From: Frigoribacterium sp. Leaf8
Lineage (GTDB): Bacteria; Actinomycetota; Actinomycetes; Actinomycetales; Microbacteriaceae
NCBI RefSeq assembly: GCF_001421165.1
Contig: NZ_LMKB01000004.1
Coordinates: 57,827 to 121,826, forward strand
Direction of reading: 5' to 3'
DNA length: 64,000 nt
Shown piece after piece: positions 32,605-40,558 of the stretch. The stretch's first letter is position 1; each line of letters opens with the position of its first letter. The notes beneath the pieces were generated by a model. The model worked only from the letters and a program-made list of their open reading frames with translations. It was not told the DNA's origin and ran no database searches. Position numbers and translations under genes: made by a program.

Positions 32605-34425
32605 TTAAATTTCAAAACCAGGCAAGGGTACTTGCCACCGGGATTCATTTCCGAGACCTCCGAATTTTCCCAGTAGATTGGACATTTGCACGGCTTTACC
32701 TGTGCGAATAGGCAGGCCGTATCGAGGCGCCAAAAGGTAGGAGAGTCTGTATGTATTTCCAACGACACTCGACGTCAATTCCGAGGGCGACGTGCCCGCC
32801 ACATGAACAAGAGCACCTGCGTTGACGGCTCGTTCGACTAGAGGAAGAAGGCGTTCATCGACCGCTTCGTCGATTTTAAAGCACGCTGGAACGTCGGCGC
32901 TAAACGGGGCGTCTAAAATGCGGCCTGCGAGGTTGCGGCCGATCAGGTCAACGAGCTGCAGCACAGTAGTGGCCGCTCCGCCTATCTGGCTCGCTTCCTG
33001 TGCCGAGAGCAAAGCCACAAAACGATCCATGACGACGTCTATTGCTTCGCCCTGCGCCGGTCTAGAAATAGAATTTGTGCCCCGTTTGTCCCATTGAGCA
33101 ATCAACTCGCGAATGAGGACCATGGCCATCCTCGGATTGCCATCGGGCAACGCCAATATGCTGGAAGCTCCGGCGTAGAGCTCAGCACTTTTGCGAGATC
33201 TTCTCCGCGACGAAGCTCGGAAATAGTCGCGTACGACCACAACATTCCTCACTTTGCGAATCTTTGCGGCACGTTGACTCGGACCCAGAGATGGCATGTC
33301 CTCAAGATCAATACCACTGCGTATGAGGTACGAGGCGAAGGTGTCGTCCTTGTCTCGCAGCCTATTCATTGCCTCCCATACCATTCCGCCGGGAAGGTAT
33401 TGTCTAGACAGATCGGCGGGTGCACCCTCTGCGTCGGAGGCGTCAAAGACACTCTCGCCGAGTAGCTTGTGGACGGGCATCGATAGCGGTGGCGTGCGGC
33501 TATCAAGGTGCATGTCAAACAGTCGCTTCGTGAAACGACTCGAAATAACTCGCGACGCGTCCGTGAGAGAAATAAACTCCACATCTTGACCGTCTACAGC
33601 GCCAAATTCGCCCCCCAAAGCTTTAGCCTGGCCGACGACGGGTACCAAGGAGAGCTTGAAATTGATGTGTGCCGTACCGCCGCGAAGTTGACCCAGGAGC
33701 TCGTCGAGCAAACGAGGTGGGGCCAATTCCAACTCATCAAAAAGTATGGACCAAGTATGGTCGGGTTCATTGGCGAGGTCATTGAATTCTTCGGTAAGAG
33801 CTCGTACTGCCGCCAGAGCATCTACATCGACCCAATGTTGCTGAGGCGCGGCGCCATGCATTACTGCATTCCTGCTTCGACCCAAGTCGACTAGACGGCT
33901 GTGGATCGAACGTCGGACACCTGCCAGATCAAACGCCGGCTTCTCAAGTCTGAAGTAGTCACCGAAACTTGCGCAGAGCGCCAATTCCCCTTCGCGGCTA
34001 ATGGCGGTCCGCAAATGCTGTCTCTGGAGACCTTCCTCAGCACCGCTAAGGCGATACTCCATAGCCCTCGAGAGAGAAAGGCCAATGTGTAGCGCAAAGG
34101 CCGCGTTTCCGAAACCCGTTTTTCCGGCAAGTTCCGCTGCACTGAGTTGCTCACTCCACAAGCGGTCAGCCCCCACGAATACCCCGGTGCTTCGGACTAT
34201 CTGGGCCGCTCGGTCGGCGGCGTCCCCTCTCCAATGCTCCAGCGCCTCCGACTGCAGCATCTTCAGTAAGGTCGTCTTTCCGGAACCTCGAGGACCCACG
34301 AGAATTGCATTATCCGCTCGAATGAGTCGAGTAAAATAATCGGGCTCTACGAAAGTGCTTGCAACTTCGCTTGCGCTCAACTTGACAGCGTTGCTCGCAA
34401 AAACGGCGCGCCGGCCTGGTGCCAT
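32605..34425 (-). CDS. P-loop ATPase of ORC/CDC6-AAA type, island operon
   Basis: About 606 residues. Walker A GPRGSGKTTLLKML (about 45-58) and Walker B SILFDELELAPPRLLDELL (about 228-246), then a strand (KLSLVPVV) and FISLTDAS in sensor-like positions. The rest is long and helical. This style matches the large ORC-CDC6-like P-loop ATPases found beside defence genes. ATG at 34425 is chosen for AAGGTGG 7 nt upstream; a TTG at 34458 would overlap the phosphoesterase stop. Low-GC codon use relative to flanking genes. Confidence 0.8.
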   Translation of the reverse strand: MAPGRRAVFASNAVKLSASEVASTFVEPDYFTRLIRADNAILVGPRGSGKTTLLKMLQSEALEHWRGDAADRAAQIVRSTGVFVGADRLWSEQLSAAELAGKTGFGNAAFALHIGLSLSRAMEYRLSGAEEGLQRQHLRTAISREGELALCASFGDYFRLEKPAFDLAGVRRSIHSRLVDLGRSRNAVMHGAAPQQHWVDVDALAAVRALTEEFNDLANEPDHTWSILFDELELAPPRLLDELLGQLRGGTAHINFKLSLVPVVGQAKALGGEFGAVDGQDVEFISLTDASRVISSRFTKRLFDMHLDSRTPPLSMPVHKLLGESVFDASDAEGAPADLSRQYLPGGMVWEAMNRLRDKDDTFASYLIRSGIDLEDMPSLGPSQRAAKIRKVRNVVVVRDYFRASSRRRSRKSAELYAGASSILALPDGNPRMAMVLIRELIAQWDKRGTNSISRPAQGEAIDVVMDRFVALLSAQEASQIGGAATTVLQLVDLIGRNLAGRILDAPFSADVPACFKIDEAVDERLLPLVERAVNAGALVHVAGTSPSELTSSVVGNTYRLSYLLAPRYGLPIRTGKAVQMSNLLGKFGGLGNESRWQVPLPGFEI

Positions 34426-34454
34426 TTCAGAACCACCTTCAGGCTCATGCACGG

Positions 34455-35660
34455 TCAAGCGACTCTTCTCTCGATGTTCTGGACTCGGCCCTGTAGGTCG
34501 TAAATTATGTTCGCGTCATGGGTCGACTTTAGGTGGTCGTCCATGATCTGCAGTTCCCGCGACGTCATGAAAACCATCGACGGGTCCACAGACTCCACCT
34601 CGGCGCGGGAGAGGCTTGGCTTTTGGTCTGAAAGCATGTCCGCCACCGCCGCGGCGAGAGACGCAGGTGAACCCTTCCAACCAAAGCCGGACTCACCTGG
34701 AAGGGCGTCTGATGAACCCGCCACACGCCAGGAGGAACCGGCCAACCCGGTGAAAGACCACGAATAGACCGTGCCGGCGATAGTCAACTCGGGTGCTTCA
34801 ACTGGATGGCTTCGAACTTCAATTACGTGAAACTGGTTTTGCACCTGACCGGCGAAGGTGGTGCCGCCGAGATTGGCTGAGAAACTCCCGGCGCTAATTG
34901 CGATGGGCGCATCCCCATTTCCAGACACACGTTGAACATAAGGCCGGTGTTTGTGGCCATGGATGATGATCCATTGACCACTTGACTCAAGCCGGTGATG
35001 AAGTTCCTGAGCGTCTTGGACGACGCTCTGCTCTGCGTGGTCGAGACCTGGCAACTGCGACACGTGATGGTGAATGAGAGCGATCTTGATGTCAGGCAGA
35101 ACTTTGGCCTGAATGTGGAGGCCGAGGCGTTTGATTGTACTGGCCGTGATGCGGCCGTGCACATGCTCGGGGACGTTCCCCTTGCGGTAGCCATGCTGAG
35201 CCGCGGAGTTGATGGATACGATCACGTAATCGCTTTGACTGTCTACGGCGAAGTCGTACGCGAAGTAGTTGAGACGCGCGGCTTCCGAATGGAACGGAAA
35301 AGGCGGCTCAAGATCGAGTAGATCTCCCTTCGGATTCCCGGAGCCATTGTCTCGACTGTCATAGTCGTGATTGCCGGCCGTGGCATACAGCTTGGCTTGA
35401 AGCCCCTCAGCGAGTTTGCCCAGCTCCGGCCACAATGCTCGCAGGGCGTCCCCCGAAGCTCTGTCGGACAGATCCCCTGCAACAAGGACAGCATCGACGC
35501 TCCCAAAACGATCCCGGACCACTTGCAGACAATCCTCGAGCAGAACTAGGCCCTCGCTTGTGGGGGTGCCCAAAGCCATCTGCGATGGAGACCGATCACT
35601 TAAGCTACCAATGAAGGCATGGAGATCGGAAACGATCAGAAATCGAGCCACAACACCCAC
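34455..35660 (-). CDS. Calcineurin-like metallophosphoesterase, first gene of the island operon
   Basis: 401 residues. All metal-binding motifs are present: SDLHAF, VAGDLSDRASGD, TAGNHDYDS, LIHHHVSQL and IIHGHKHRPYV. Such enzymes include Mre11/SbcD-type nucleases and cyclic-nucleotide phosphodiesterases; which applies here cannot be told. The C-terminal 150 residues are unrecognised. The GTG at 35660 lies 28 bp downstream of the tRNA-Pro 3' end on the same strand. It overlaps or abuts the ATPase gene. Confidence 0.88.
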   Translation of the reverse strand: MGVVARFLIVSDLHAFIGSLSDRSPSQMALGTPTSEGLVLLEDCLQVVRDRFGSVDAVLVAGDLSDRASGDALRALWPELGKLAEGLQAKLYATAGNHDYDSRDNGSGNPKGDLLDLEPPFPFHSEAARLNYFAYDFAVDSQSDYVIVSINSAAQHGYRKGNVPEHVHGRITASTIKRLGLHIQAKVLPDIKIALIHHHVSQLPGLDHAEQSVVQDAQELHHRLESSGQWIIIHGHKHRPYVQRVSGNGDAPIAISAGSFSANLGGTTFAGQVQNQFHVIEVRSHPVEAPELTIAGTVYSWSFTGLAGSSWRVAGSSDALPGESGFGWKGSPASLAAAVADMLSDQKPSLSRAEVESVDPSMVFMTSRELQIMDDHLKSTHDANIIYDLQGRVQNIERRVA

Positions 35661-35687
35661 ATGTCCCCCGCGGTGATATTTAGATGG

Positions 35688-35761
<74 letters not shown>

Positions 35762-35914
35762 AGAAAACCGTTGCTGAGCAACTGCCTTCTTGGTGTTGCC
35801 CCGACCGAGGCAACCCGACAAGCATAGCCGATCCAGCGACCTCCAGAGTCCACTCGCAGCCGGCCCCTCGCACTGGGTACGTGACGATTGCCCAGCATCC
35901 TGCATACATGAGTC

Positions 35915-36844
35915 ATGATCTCTTTCGTGGGGATCTCGGACTGGACGCGTGGCGAGTACGAGCGACGCCTCACACTCTGGAGCGAGCTCGCCAAAGCCGG
36001 CAACGCCGACGGCCTCACCCCGTCCGCGATCCGCGACATCGGCCTCTACAAGGGCCAGGCCGGCATCTTCTTCGACGGCACCGGCGACTGGACCCATGGC
36101 TCCCCCGGCCGCGTTGCCCTCACCCTGCAGCACACGGGCACGTCCTACGCCGACGACCTCACCGACGAGCACCTCGACTACCACTACCCGTCCACGCAGC
36201 GGCACGCCTCGTTCGACCGCAACGAGATCGAGTCGGTCAAGCGCGCCCAGAGCCTCGGCCTGCCACTCTTCGTCGTGACCCCCAACGCCCTGCGCTCGAG
36301 CCTCAAGGACGTCCGACTCGGCTACGTCGACACCTTCGACGACGATGCCGCCGTCTTCTACCTCTCCTTCGTCGAGTCCGTCCTCCCGCTCCCGTCCGAC
36401 GATGAACTGCCGACCTCCGAAAAAGAGGTCGACCTGTTCGGTGGACTTCCCGAACAGACGCTCCGCCTCGTCCAGCAGCGCACCCAGCAGCGTCGCTTCA
36501 AGATCGACGTCCTGAACCGCTACGGCTCGACCTGCGCCTTCTGCGACATCGCCGTCCCCCGACTCATCCAGGGTGCGCACCTCATCCCCAAGAGCATCGG
36601 CGGCGCCGACGAAGCACTGAACGGCTTGCCGCTGTGCCTCAACCACCACGTCGCCTTCGACGCATTCCTCCTGCGCCTCGAGCCGGACGGCAGCCGCATC
36701 ACCTACGCCCCCGGCATCACGAAGGCCGACCTGCAGGTCACCCGCGACGATCTGTTCCACCTACCTGCCGCACCCTCGGCCTCAGCCCTCCGGAAGTTCT
36801 ACCGAACGGATGCCGCCGTGGCGGCCTTCTCCAGCTGGTCCTAG
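35915..36844 (+). CDS. HNH endonuclease, possibly modification-dependent
   Basis: 309 residues. The C-terminal domain has RYGSTCAFCDI, QGAHLIPKSIGG and NGLPLCLNHHVAFDAFLL, the Cys/His layout of HNH_2-type nucleases (two Cys pairs, catalytic His in GAHL, Asn, HH). The N-terminal 190 residues (FVGISDWTRGEYERRL ... GRVALTLQHTGTSYADDL) are unrecognised and would be the target-recognition part. Such architectures occur in type IV, methylation-dependent restriction. Composition matches the chromosome, not the island. ATG at 35915 has no clear ribosome site; GTG at 35930 is an alternative. Confidence 0.8.
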   Translation: MISFVGISDWTRGEYERRLTLWSELAKAGNADGLTPSAIRDIGLYKGQAGIFFDGTGDWTHGSPGRVALTLQHTGTSYADDLTDEHLDYHYPSTQRHASFDRNEIESVKRAQSLGLPLFVVTPNALRSSLKDVRLGYVDTFDDDAAVFYLSFVESVLPLPSDDELPTSEKEVDLFGGLPEQTLRLVQQRTQQRRFKIDVLNRYGSTCAFCDIAVPRLIQGAHLIPKSIGGADEALNGLPLCLNHHVAFDAFLLRLEPDGSRITYAPGITKADLQVTRDDLFHLPAAPSASALRKFYRTDAAVAAFSSWS

Positions 36845-36914
36845 ACCGAACGGAGTGTTTCGCCCCGTTACACCCCACGGGACGGCAGGCACCCCGCCCA
36901 CCTACCGTCGTGAC

Positions 36915-37973
36915 ATGCCCACCTCGACGACCCGCGCCTCCTCGGCCCTGCCGATCCGTCTGCGCGGCGTCGGGAAGCGCTTCGGCGGGCGCCCCGTCCT
37001 CCACGCCCTCGACCTGGACGTGACGGCCGGCGAGATCATTGCCATCGTCGGCCCCTCCGGCTGCGGCAAGTCGACGCTGCTCCGCCAGGTGGGCGGCCTC
37101 GACCAGCCCGACTCCGGCACCGTCGACATCGACGACTCCCCCACCCGGCCCACCGACCAACGCTGCGCCATCGCGTTCCAGGAGCCGCGCCTCCTGCCCT
37201 GGCGCACCCTCCGCCAGAACGTCGAACTCGGCCTGCCGAAGGCCCGCAAGCGCAGCGAGCGCGCCGAGGCCGCCAAGGGCACCAAGGGCACCACGGGCAG
37301 CAACCCGGACAAGGCCGCAGGCCGGGCCCGCATCACCGAACTGCTCGACCTCGTCGGGCTCGGCAGCTCGGCCGGCCTCCGCCCCCGCCAGGTGTCCGGA
37401 GGCATGGCCCAACGCACCTCCCTCGCCCGCGCCCTCGCCCGGGCCCCCAAGGTGCTGCTGCTCGACGAACCGTTCGGAGCCCTCGACGCCCTCACCCGCC
37501 TCCGCATGCACGACCTGCTGCTCGACATCCACCGCGCCGAACCCACCACCGTCCTGCTCGTCACCCACGACGTCGACGAAGCTCTCTACCTCGCCGACCG
37601 CATCGTCGTCCTCGCCGACCTCTCGCAGCAGCTGCCCCGGCCTGCCGGCGCCACGAGCGCGGCCGACACGGGCACGGGCGCCCCCACCGCAGGAGGCGCG
37701 GCGCAGGCCGACACCGCAGGAGGCGCCCCCAGCATCCAGCGCATCGTCACCGTGCCCGGCGACCGACCCCGCGACCGCGACGACCCCGCCCTGGCCGAGC
37801 TGCGCCTCCAGCTGCTCGCCGACCTCGGCGTCCACCGCGTCCACGCCGGCAACTCGACCACCAGCACGCTGACCGCGACGGCCACCGACGGACGCCCCCG
37901 TACCGAGACCGCACCCGCACCGACCCCCGCAGACCACCGCACCGCCCCCGACAGCACGGAGACGAACCGATGA
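36915..37973 (+). CDS. ABC importer ATPase, SsuB/TauB-like
   Basis: 352 residues. Walker A GPSGCGKST, Q-loop and family motif AFQEPRLLPWRTLRQNVELGL, signature VSGGMAQR, Walker B LLLDEPFGALDALTR, H-loop VTHDVDEA: the nitrate/sulfonate/taurine class. An insert of Lys/Gly/Thr (AAKGTKGTTGSN) precedes the signature. Downstream of the core is a Gly/Ala-rich segment with two near-repeats (TAGGAAQADTAGGAPS) from motif copies, then a Thr/Pro tail. ATG at 36915 is followed by PTSTTRASS, another motif copy. Confidence 0.9.
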   Translation: MPTSTTRASSALPIRLRGVGKRFGGRPVLHALDLDVTAGEIIAIVGPSGCGKSTLLRQVGGLDQPDSGTVDIDDSPTRPTDQRCAIAFQEPRLLPWRTLRQNVELGLPKARKRSERAEAAKGTKGTTGSNPDKAAGRARITELLDLVGLGSSAGLRPRQVSGGMAQRTSLARALARAPKVLLLDEPFGALDALTRLRMHDLLLDIHRAEPTTVLLVTHDVDEALYLADRIVVLADLSQQLPRPAGATSAADTGTGAPTAGGAAQADTAGGAPSIQRIVTVPGDRPRDRDDPALAELRLQLLADLGVHRVHAGNSTTSTLTATATDGRPRTETAPAPTPADHRTAPDSTETNR

Positions 37974-39034
37974 CCTTCCGCACCTCCCCCACCACCCGCA
38001 CCCGCGCCTCCTGGGCCGGCGGTCTCGCCCTCGCCGCGGCGAGCGCCCTCTTCCTCACCGGCTGCGTCGCGGGTGAGGACGCCGGCACCGGCGCGGCCGA
38101 CGCGGCAGGCGGCGCCGGGGCGAGCGACGGCGAGTGGTCGACCGACACGCTCGACATCGACTTCGCGACCTACAACCCGCTCAGCCTCGTCGTGAAGGAC
38201 CAGGGCTACCTCGAGGACGCCCTCGGCGACGGAGTCACCGTCAACTGGACCCAGTCGGCCGGCTCGAACAAGGCCAACGAGCTGCTGCGCGCCGGAGCGG
38301 TCGACGTCGGCTCGACCGCCGGCTCGGCCGCGCTGCTCGCCCGCTCGAACGGCTCCCCCATCAAGACGATCGACGTGTACTCGCAGCCCGAGTGGTCGGC
38401 GCTCGTCGTCCCGGGCGACTCGACCATCACCGACGTCGAAGGCCTCCGCGGCAAGACGATCGCGGCGACCACCGGCACCGACCCGTACTTCTTCCTGCTG
38501 CAGGCGCTCGACCAGGCCGGGCTCAGCGCCTCCGACGTGACGATCCAGAACCTGCAGCACGCCGACGGACGCGCCGCCCTGGAGAACGGCAGCGTCGACG
38601 CCTGGTCCGGCCTCGACCCGATCATGGCCGCGAGCGAGGCCGAGTCGGGCACGAAGCTGCTCTACCGCAACGTGGACTTCCTGAGCTACGGGTTCCTCAA
38701 CGCCACCGAGTCGTTCCTCGAGACGTCGCCCGATGTCGCGCAGGTCGTCGTCGACTCGTACGAGAAGGCCCGCGCCTGGGCGCTCGAGAACCCGGACGAG
38801 ACCGCGGCGATCCTCGCGAAGGCCGCCGCGATCGACCCCGCGGTCGCCACCACGGTGATCGACCGCACCCACCTCGACATCGACCCCGCCCCCGGAGCCG
38901 ACCAACGCGCCGTCCTCGACACCGTCGGCCCGATCCTGGTCGAGTCGGGCGACGTCCCCTCGCAGGACGACGTCGACGCCGCCCTCGACTCGCTCTTCGA
39001 CGACTCGTACGCGACGGCCGCGTCCACCTCGTGA
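37970..39034 (+). CDS. Substrate-binding lipoprotein, SsuA/TauA-like
   Basis: 354 residues. Signal peptide with lipobox LTGC. The core IDFATYNPLSLVVKDQGYLEDAL, NELLRAGAVDVGSTAGSAALLARSNG, KTIAATTGTDPYFFLLQAL fits periplasmic-binding type 2 proteins for sulfonates or related anions. ATGA overlap with the ATPase and GTGA overlap with the permease define one operon. Substrate is not certain: no sulfonate monooxygenase gene is adjacent. Confidence 0.9.
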   Translation: MTFRTSPTTRTRASWAGGLALAAASALFLTGCVAGEDAGTGAADAAGGAGASDGEWSTDTLDIDFATYNPLSLVVKDQGYLEDALGDGVTVNWTQSAGSNKANELLRAGAVDVGSTAGSAALLARSNGSPIKTIDVYSQPEWSALVVPGDSTITDVEGLRGKTIAATTGTDPYFFLLQALDQAGLSASDVTIQNLQHADGRAALENGSVDAWSGLDPIMAASEAESGTKLLYRNVDFLSYGFLNATESFLETSPDVAQVVVDSYEKARAWALENPDETAAILAKAAAIDPAVATTVIDRTHLDIDPAPGADQRAVLDTVGPILVESGDVPSQDDVDAALDSLFDDSYATAASTS

Positions 39035-39900
39035 GCAGCACCCTGACCGTCACCCCCCGAGCCGAGGAGGCGCGGGTCGTCGAGGACGGACGCCGCGCCT
39101 CCTCGTCCGGGTCGCCCGCGCCGCGACGCCCGGGCACCCCGGGCGCGACCCCTCCCCGCCGCCTGGCACTGCTCGGGGTGCTCCTGCCGGCCGCCGTGCT
39201 CGCCGCCTGGGTGCTCGCCACCACCGTCGGCGGAGTGCCCTCGTACCGCCTGCCGTCCCCCGCGGACGTGGCGCGGGCAGGAGTCGACCTCGCCGCCACG
39301 GGTCAGCTCGGCCTCTACGTCGCCATCTCGGTGCAGCGGGTGCTGATCGGGTTCGTGGTCGGGTCGGCGATCGGGCTTGTCGTCGGCGCCGTCGTCGGGT
39401 TGTCGCGGGTGGGCGAGGCCCTGCTCGCACCGTCGATCGCGGCCGTGCGCGCGGTGCCGTCGCTGGCCTGGGTGCCGCTGCTGATCCTGTACCTCGGCAT
39501 CGGCGAGGACTCGAAGGTCACGCTGATCGCGATCGGTGCGGCTTTCCCGGTGTTCACCACGGTCGCGGGGTCGCTGCGGCACGTCGACCCGCAGCTCGTC
39601 GAGGCCGGACGCGCGTACGGCCTGCGGCGGGTGTCGCTCTTCACCCGGGTGCAGCTGCCGGCCGTGCTGCCCTCGCTCGTGTCGGGACTGCGGCTGGCGC
39701 TGGCGCAGGCGTGGCTGTTCCTGGTCGCGGCCGAGCTGATCGCGTCGTCGATGGGCCTCGGCTTCCTGCTGACCGAGTCGCAGTCGAACGGACGCGTCGA
39801 CCGGATCTTCCTCGCCATCGTCCTGCTGGCGCTGCTCGGGACGCTGAGCGACACCGTGCTGAACGTCGTGCAGCGCGTGGCGCTGCGGCGCTGGCGGTAG
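39031..39900 (+). CDS. ABC importer permease, SsuC/TauC-like
   Basis: 289 residues from a GTG overlapping the previous stop. The first 45 residues are disordered and contain two motif copies in opposite orientation (RAEEARVVEDGRRASSSG). The rest has six membrane helices with the coupling loop EAGRAYGLRRVSLFTRVQLPAVLPSLVSGLRLAL, typical of SsuC. Operon ends here at a repeat-rich convergent region. Confidence 0.9.
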   Translation: MSSTLTVTPRAEEARVVEDGRRASSSGSPAPRRPGTPGATPPRRLALLGVLLPAAVLAAWVLATTVGGVPSYRLPSPADVARAGVDLAATGQLGLYVAISVQRVLIGFVVGSAIGLVVGAVVGLSRVGEALLAPSIAAVRAVPSLAWVPLLILYLGIGEDSKVTLIAIGAAFPVFTTVAGSLRHVDPQLVEAGRAYGLRRVSLFTRVQLPAVLPSLVSGLRLALAQAWLFLVAAELIASSMGLGFLLTESQSNGRVDRIFLAIVLLALLGTLSDTVLNVVQRVALRRWR

Positions 39901-39912
39901 GCCGCAGGCCGC

Positions 39913-39957
39913 AGGCCGCAGGCGGCAGGCGGCGGGCGGCGGGCGGCGGGCGGCGGT
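39913..39957 (+). repeat. GC-heptamer tandem array, left arm
   Basis: GGCGGGC-type 7-bp units repeated downstream of the permease stop, preceded by related GCAGGCC units from 39901. It is the reverse complement of the array at 40497-40546, so the two could pair across about 540 bp. Confidence 0.75.
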
Positions 39958-39980
39958 CTGCCGCGCCTCCCGGGCATGAC

Positions 39981-40036
39981 GCCAGGAAGTGGTCACTGCG
40001 CCAGGACTAAGCCTGGCGCGGTGACCACTTCCTGGC
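39981..40036. repeat. Intergenic palindromic element, GCCAGGAAGTGG family
   Basis: Arms GCCAGGAAGTGGTCAC (39981-39996) and GTGACCACTTCCTGGC (40021-40036) pair perfectly, and inner GCGCCAGG / CCTGGCGC pair again around a 6-nt loop, leaving a small internal mismatch. Confidence 0.9.
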
Positions 40037-40050
40037 GCCGTGGCCCGCCC

Positions 40051-40108
40051 CGCCACGAAGTACACACGCCGCCACGACATCGCGTGGCGGCATGTGTACC
40101 TCGTGGCG
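40051..40108. repeat. Intergenic palindromic element, CGCCACGA family
   Basis: Nested pairs CGCCACGA / TCGTGGCG, GTACACA / TGTGTAC and GCCGCCACG / CGTGGCGGC make a 58-nt interrupted hairpin. A sister copy is at 42402-42459. Confidence 0.88.
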
Positions 40109-40131
40109 TGAGGCAAGCCGAGCACCTGCCG

Positions 40132-40376
40132 TCCGCACGCCGCGCACCCCGCCCGGCACGCGCCTCCTACGTTCGCCCCATCCGCACGCCGCGCGTCCTA
40201 CCCGGCACGCGCCTCCTGCACTCGCACCGTCCGCAGGCCGCGCGTCCTGCCCGCCCCGCGCCTCCTGCGTTCGCCCTGTCCGCACGCCGCGCGTCCTGCC
40301 CGGCCCGCGCCTCCCGCGCTCGCACCGTCCGCACGCCGCGCGTCCTACCCGGCCCGCGCCTCCTGCACTCCGCTCT
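40132..40376. repeat. 49-bp minisatellite, five units
   Basis: Units start at 40132, 40181, 40230, 40279 and 40328, exactly 49 bp apart, each beginning TCCGCA(C/G)GCCGCGC and each containing CGCGCCTCC, a copy or near-copy of the dispersed motif. The units are contiguous with no spacers, and 49 is not a multiple of 3, so this is neither CRISPR nor coding. Confidence 0.9.
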
Positions 40377-40496
40377 CTGCCGTCCCATAGCGCGACCTGC
40401 CCGGGCAGGCTGTGCCGACCGCTGCAAGCTGTGCTGAACGCCGACCGCGGGCCGCGGGCCGCGGCCCGCGGGTTGTGCTGCCGGCTGCAAACTGTG

Positions 40497-40546
40497 CCGC
40501 CCGCCGCCCGCCGCCCGCCGCCCGCCGCCCGCCGCCCGCCGCTGGC
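40497..40546 (-). repeat. GC-heptamer tandem array, right arm
   Basis: About seven units of CGCCCGC, the complement of the array at 39913-39957. Just upstream (40443-40471) is a GC-only palindrome built of CCGCGGGCC units. Confidence 0.8.
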
Positions 40547-40558
40547 CGCACGTTGCCC

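Noticed and set aside
37185..37194. Motif copy in ssuB
   Set aside because: As evidence for motif spread: here the word encodes the conserved QEPRLLPW segment of the family, so it can be explained by protein constraint alone.
40132..40376. Possible CRISPR array
   Set aside because: The 49-bp units are contiguous without variable spacers, and no cas genes are present.
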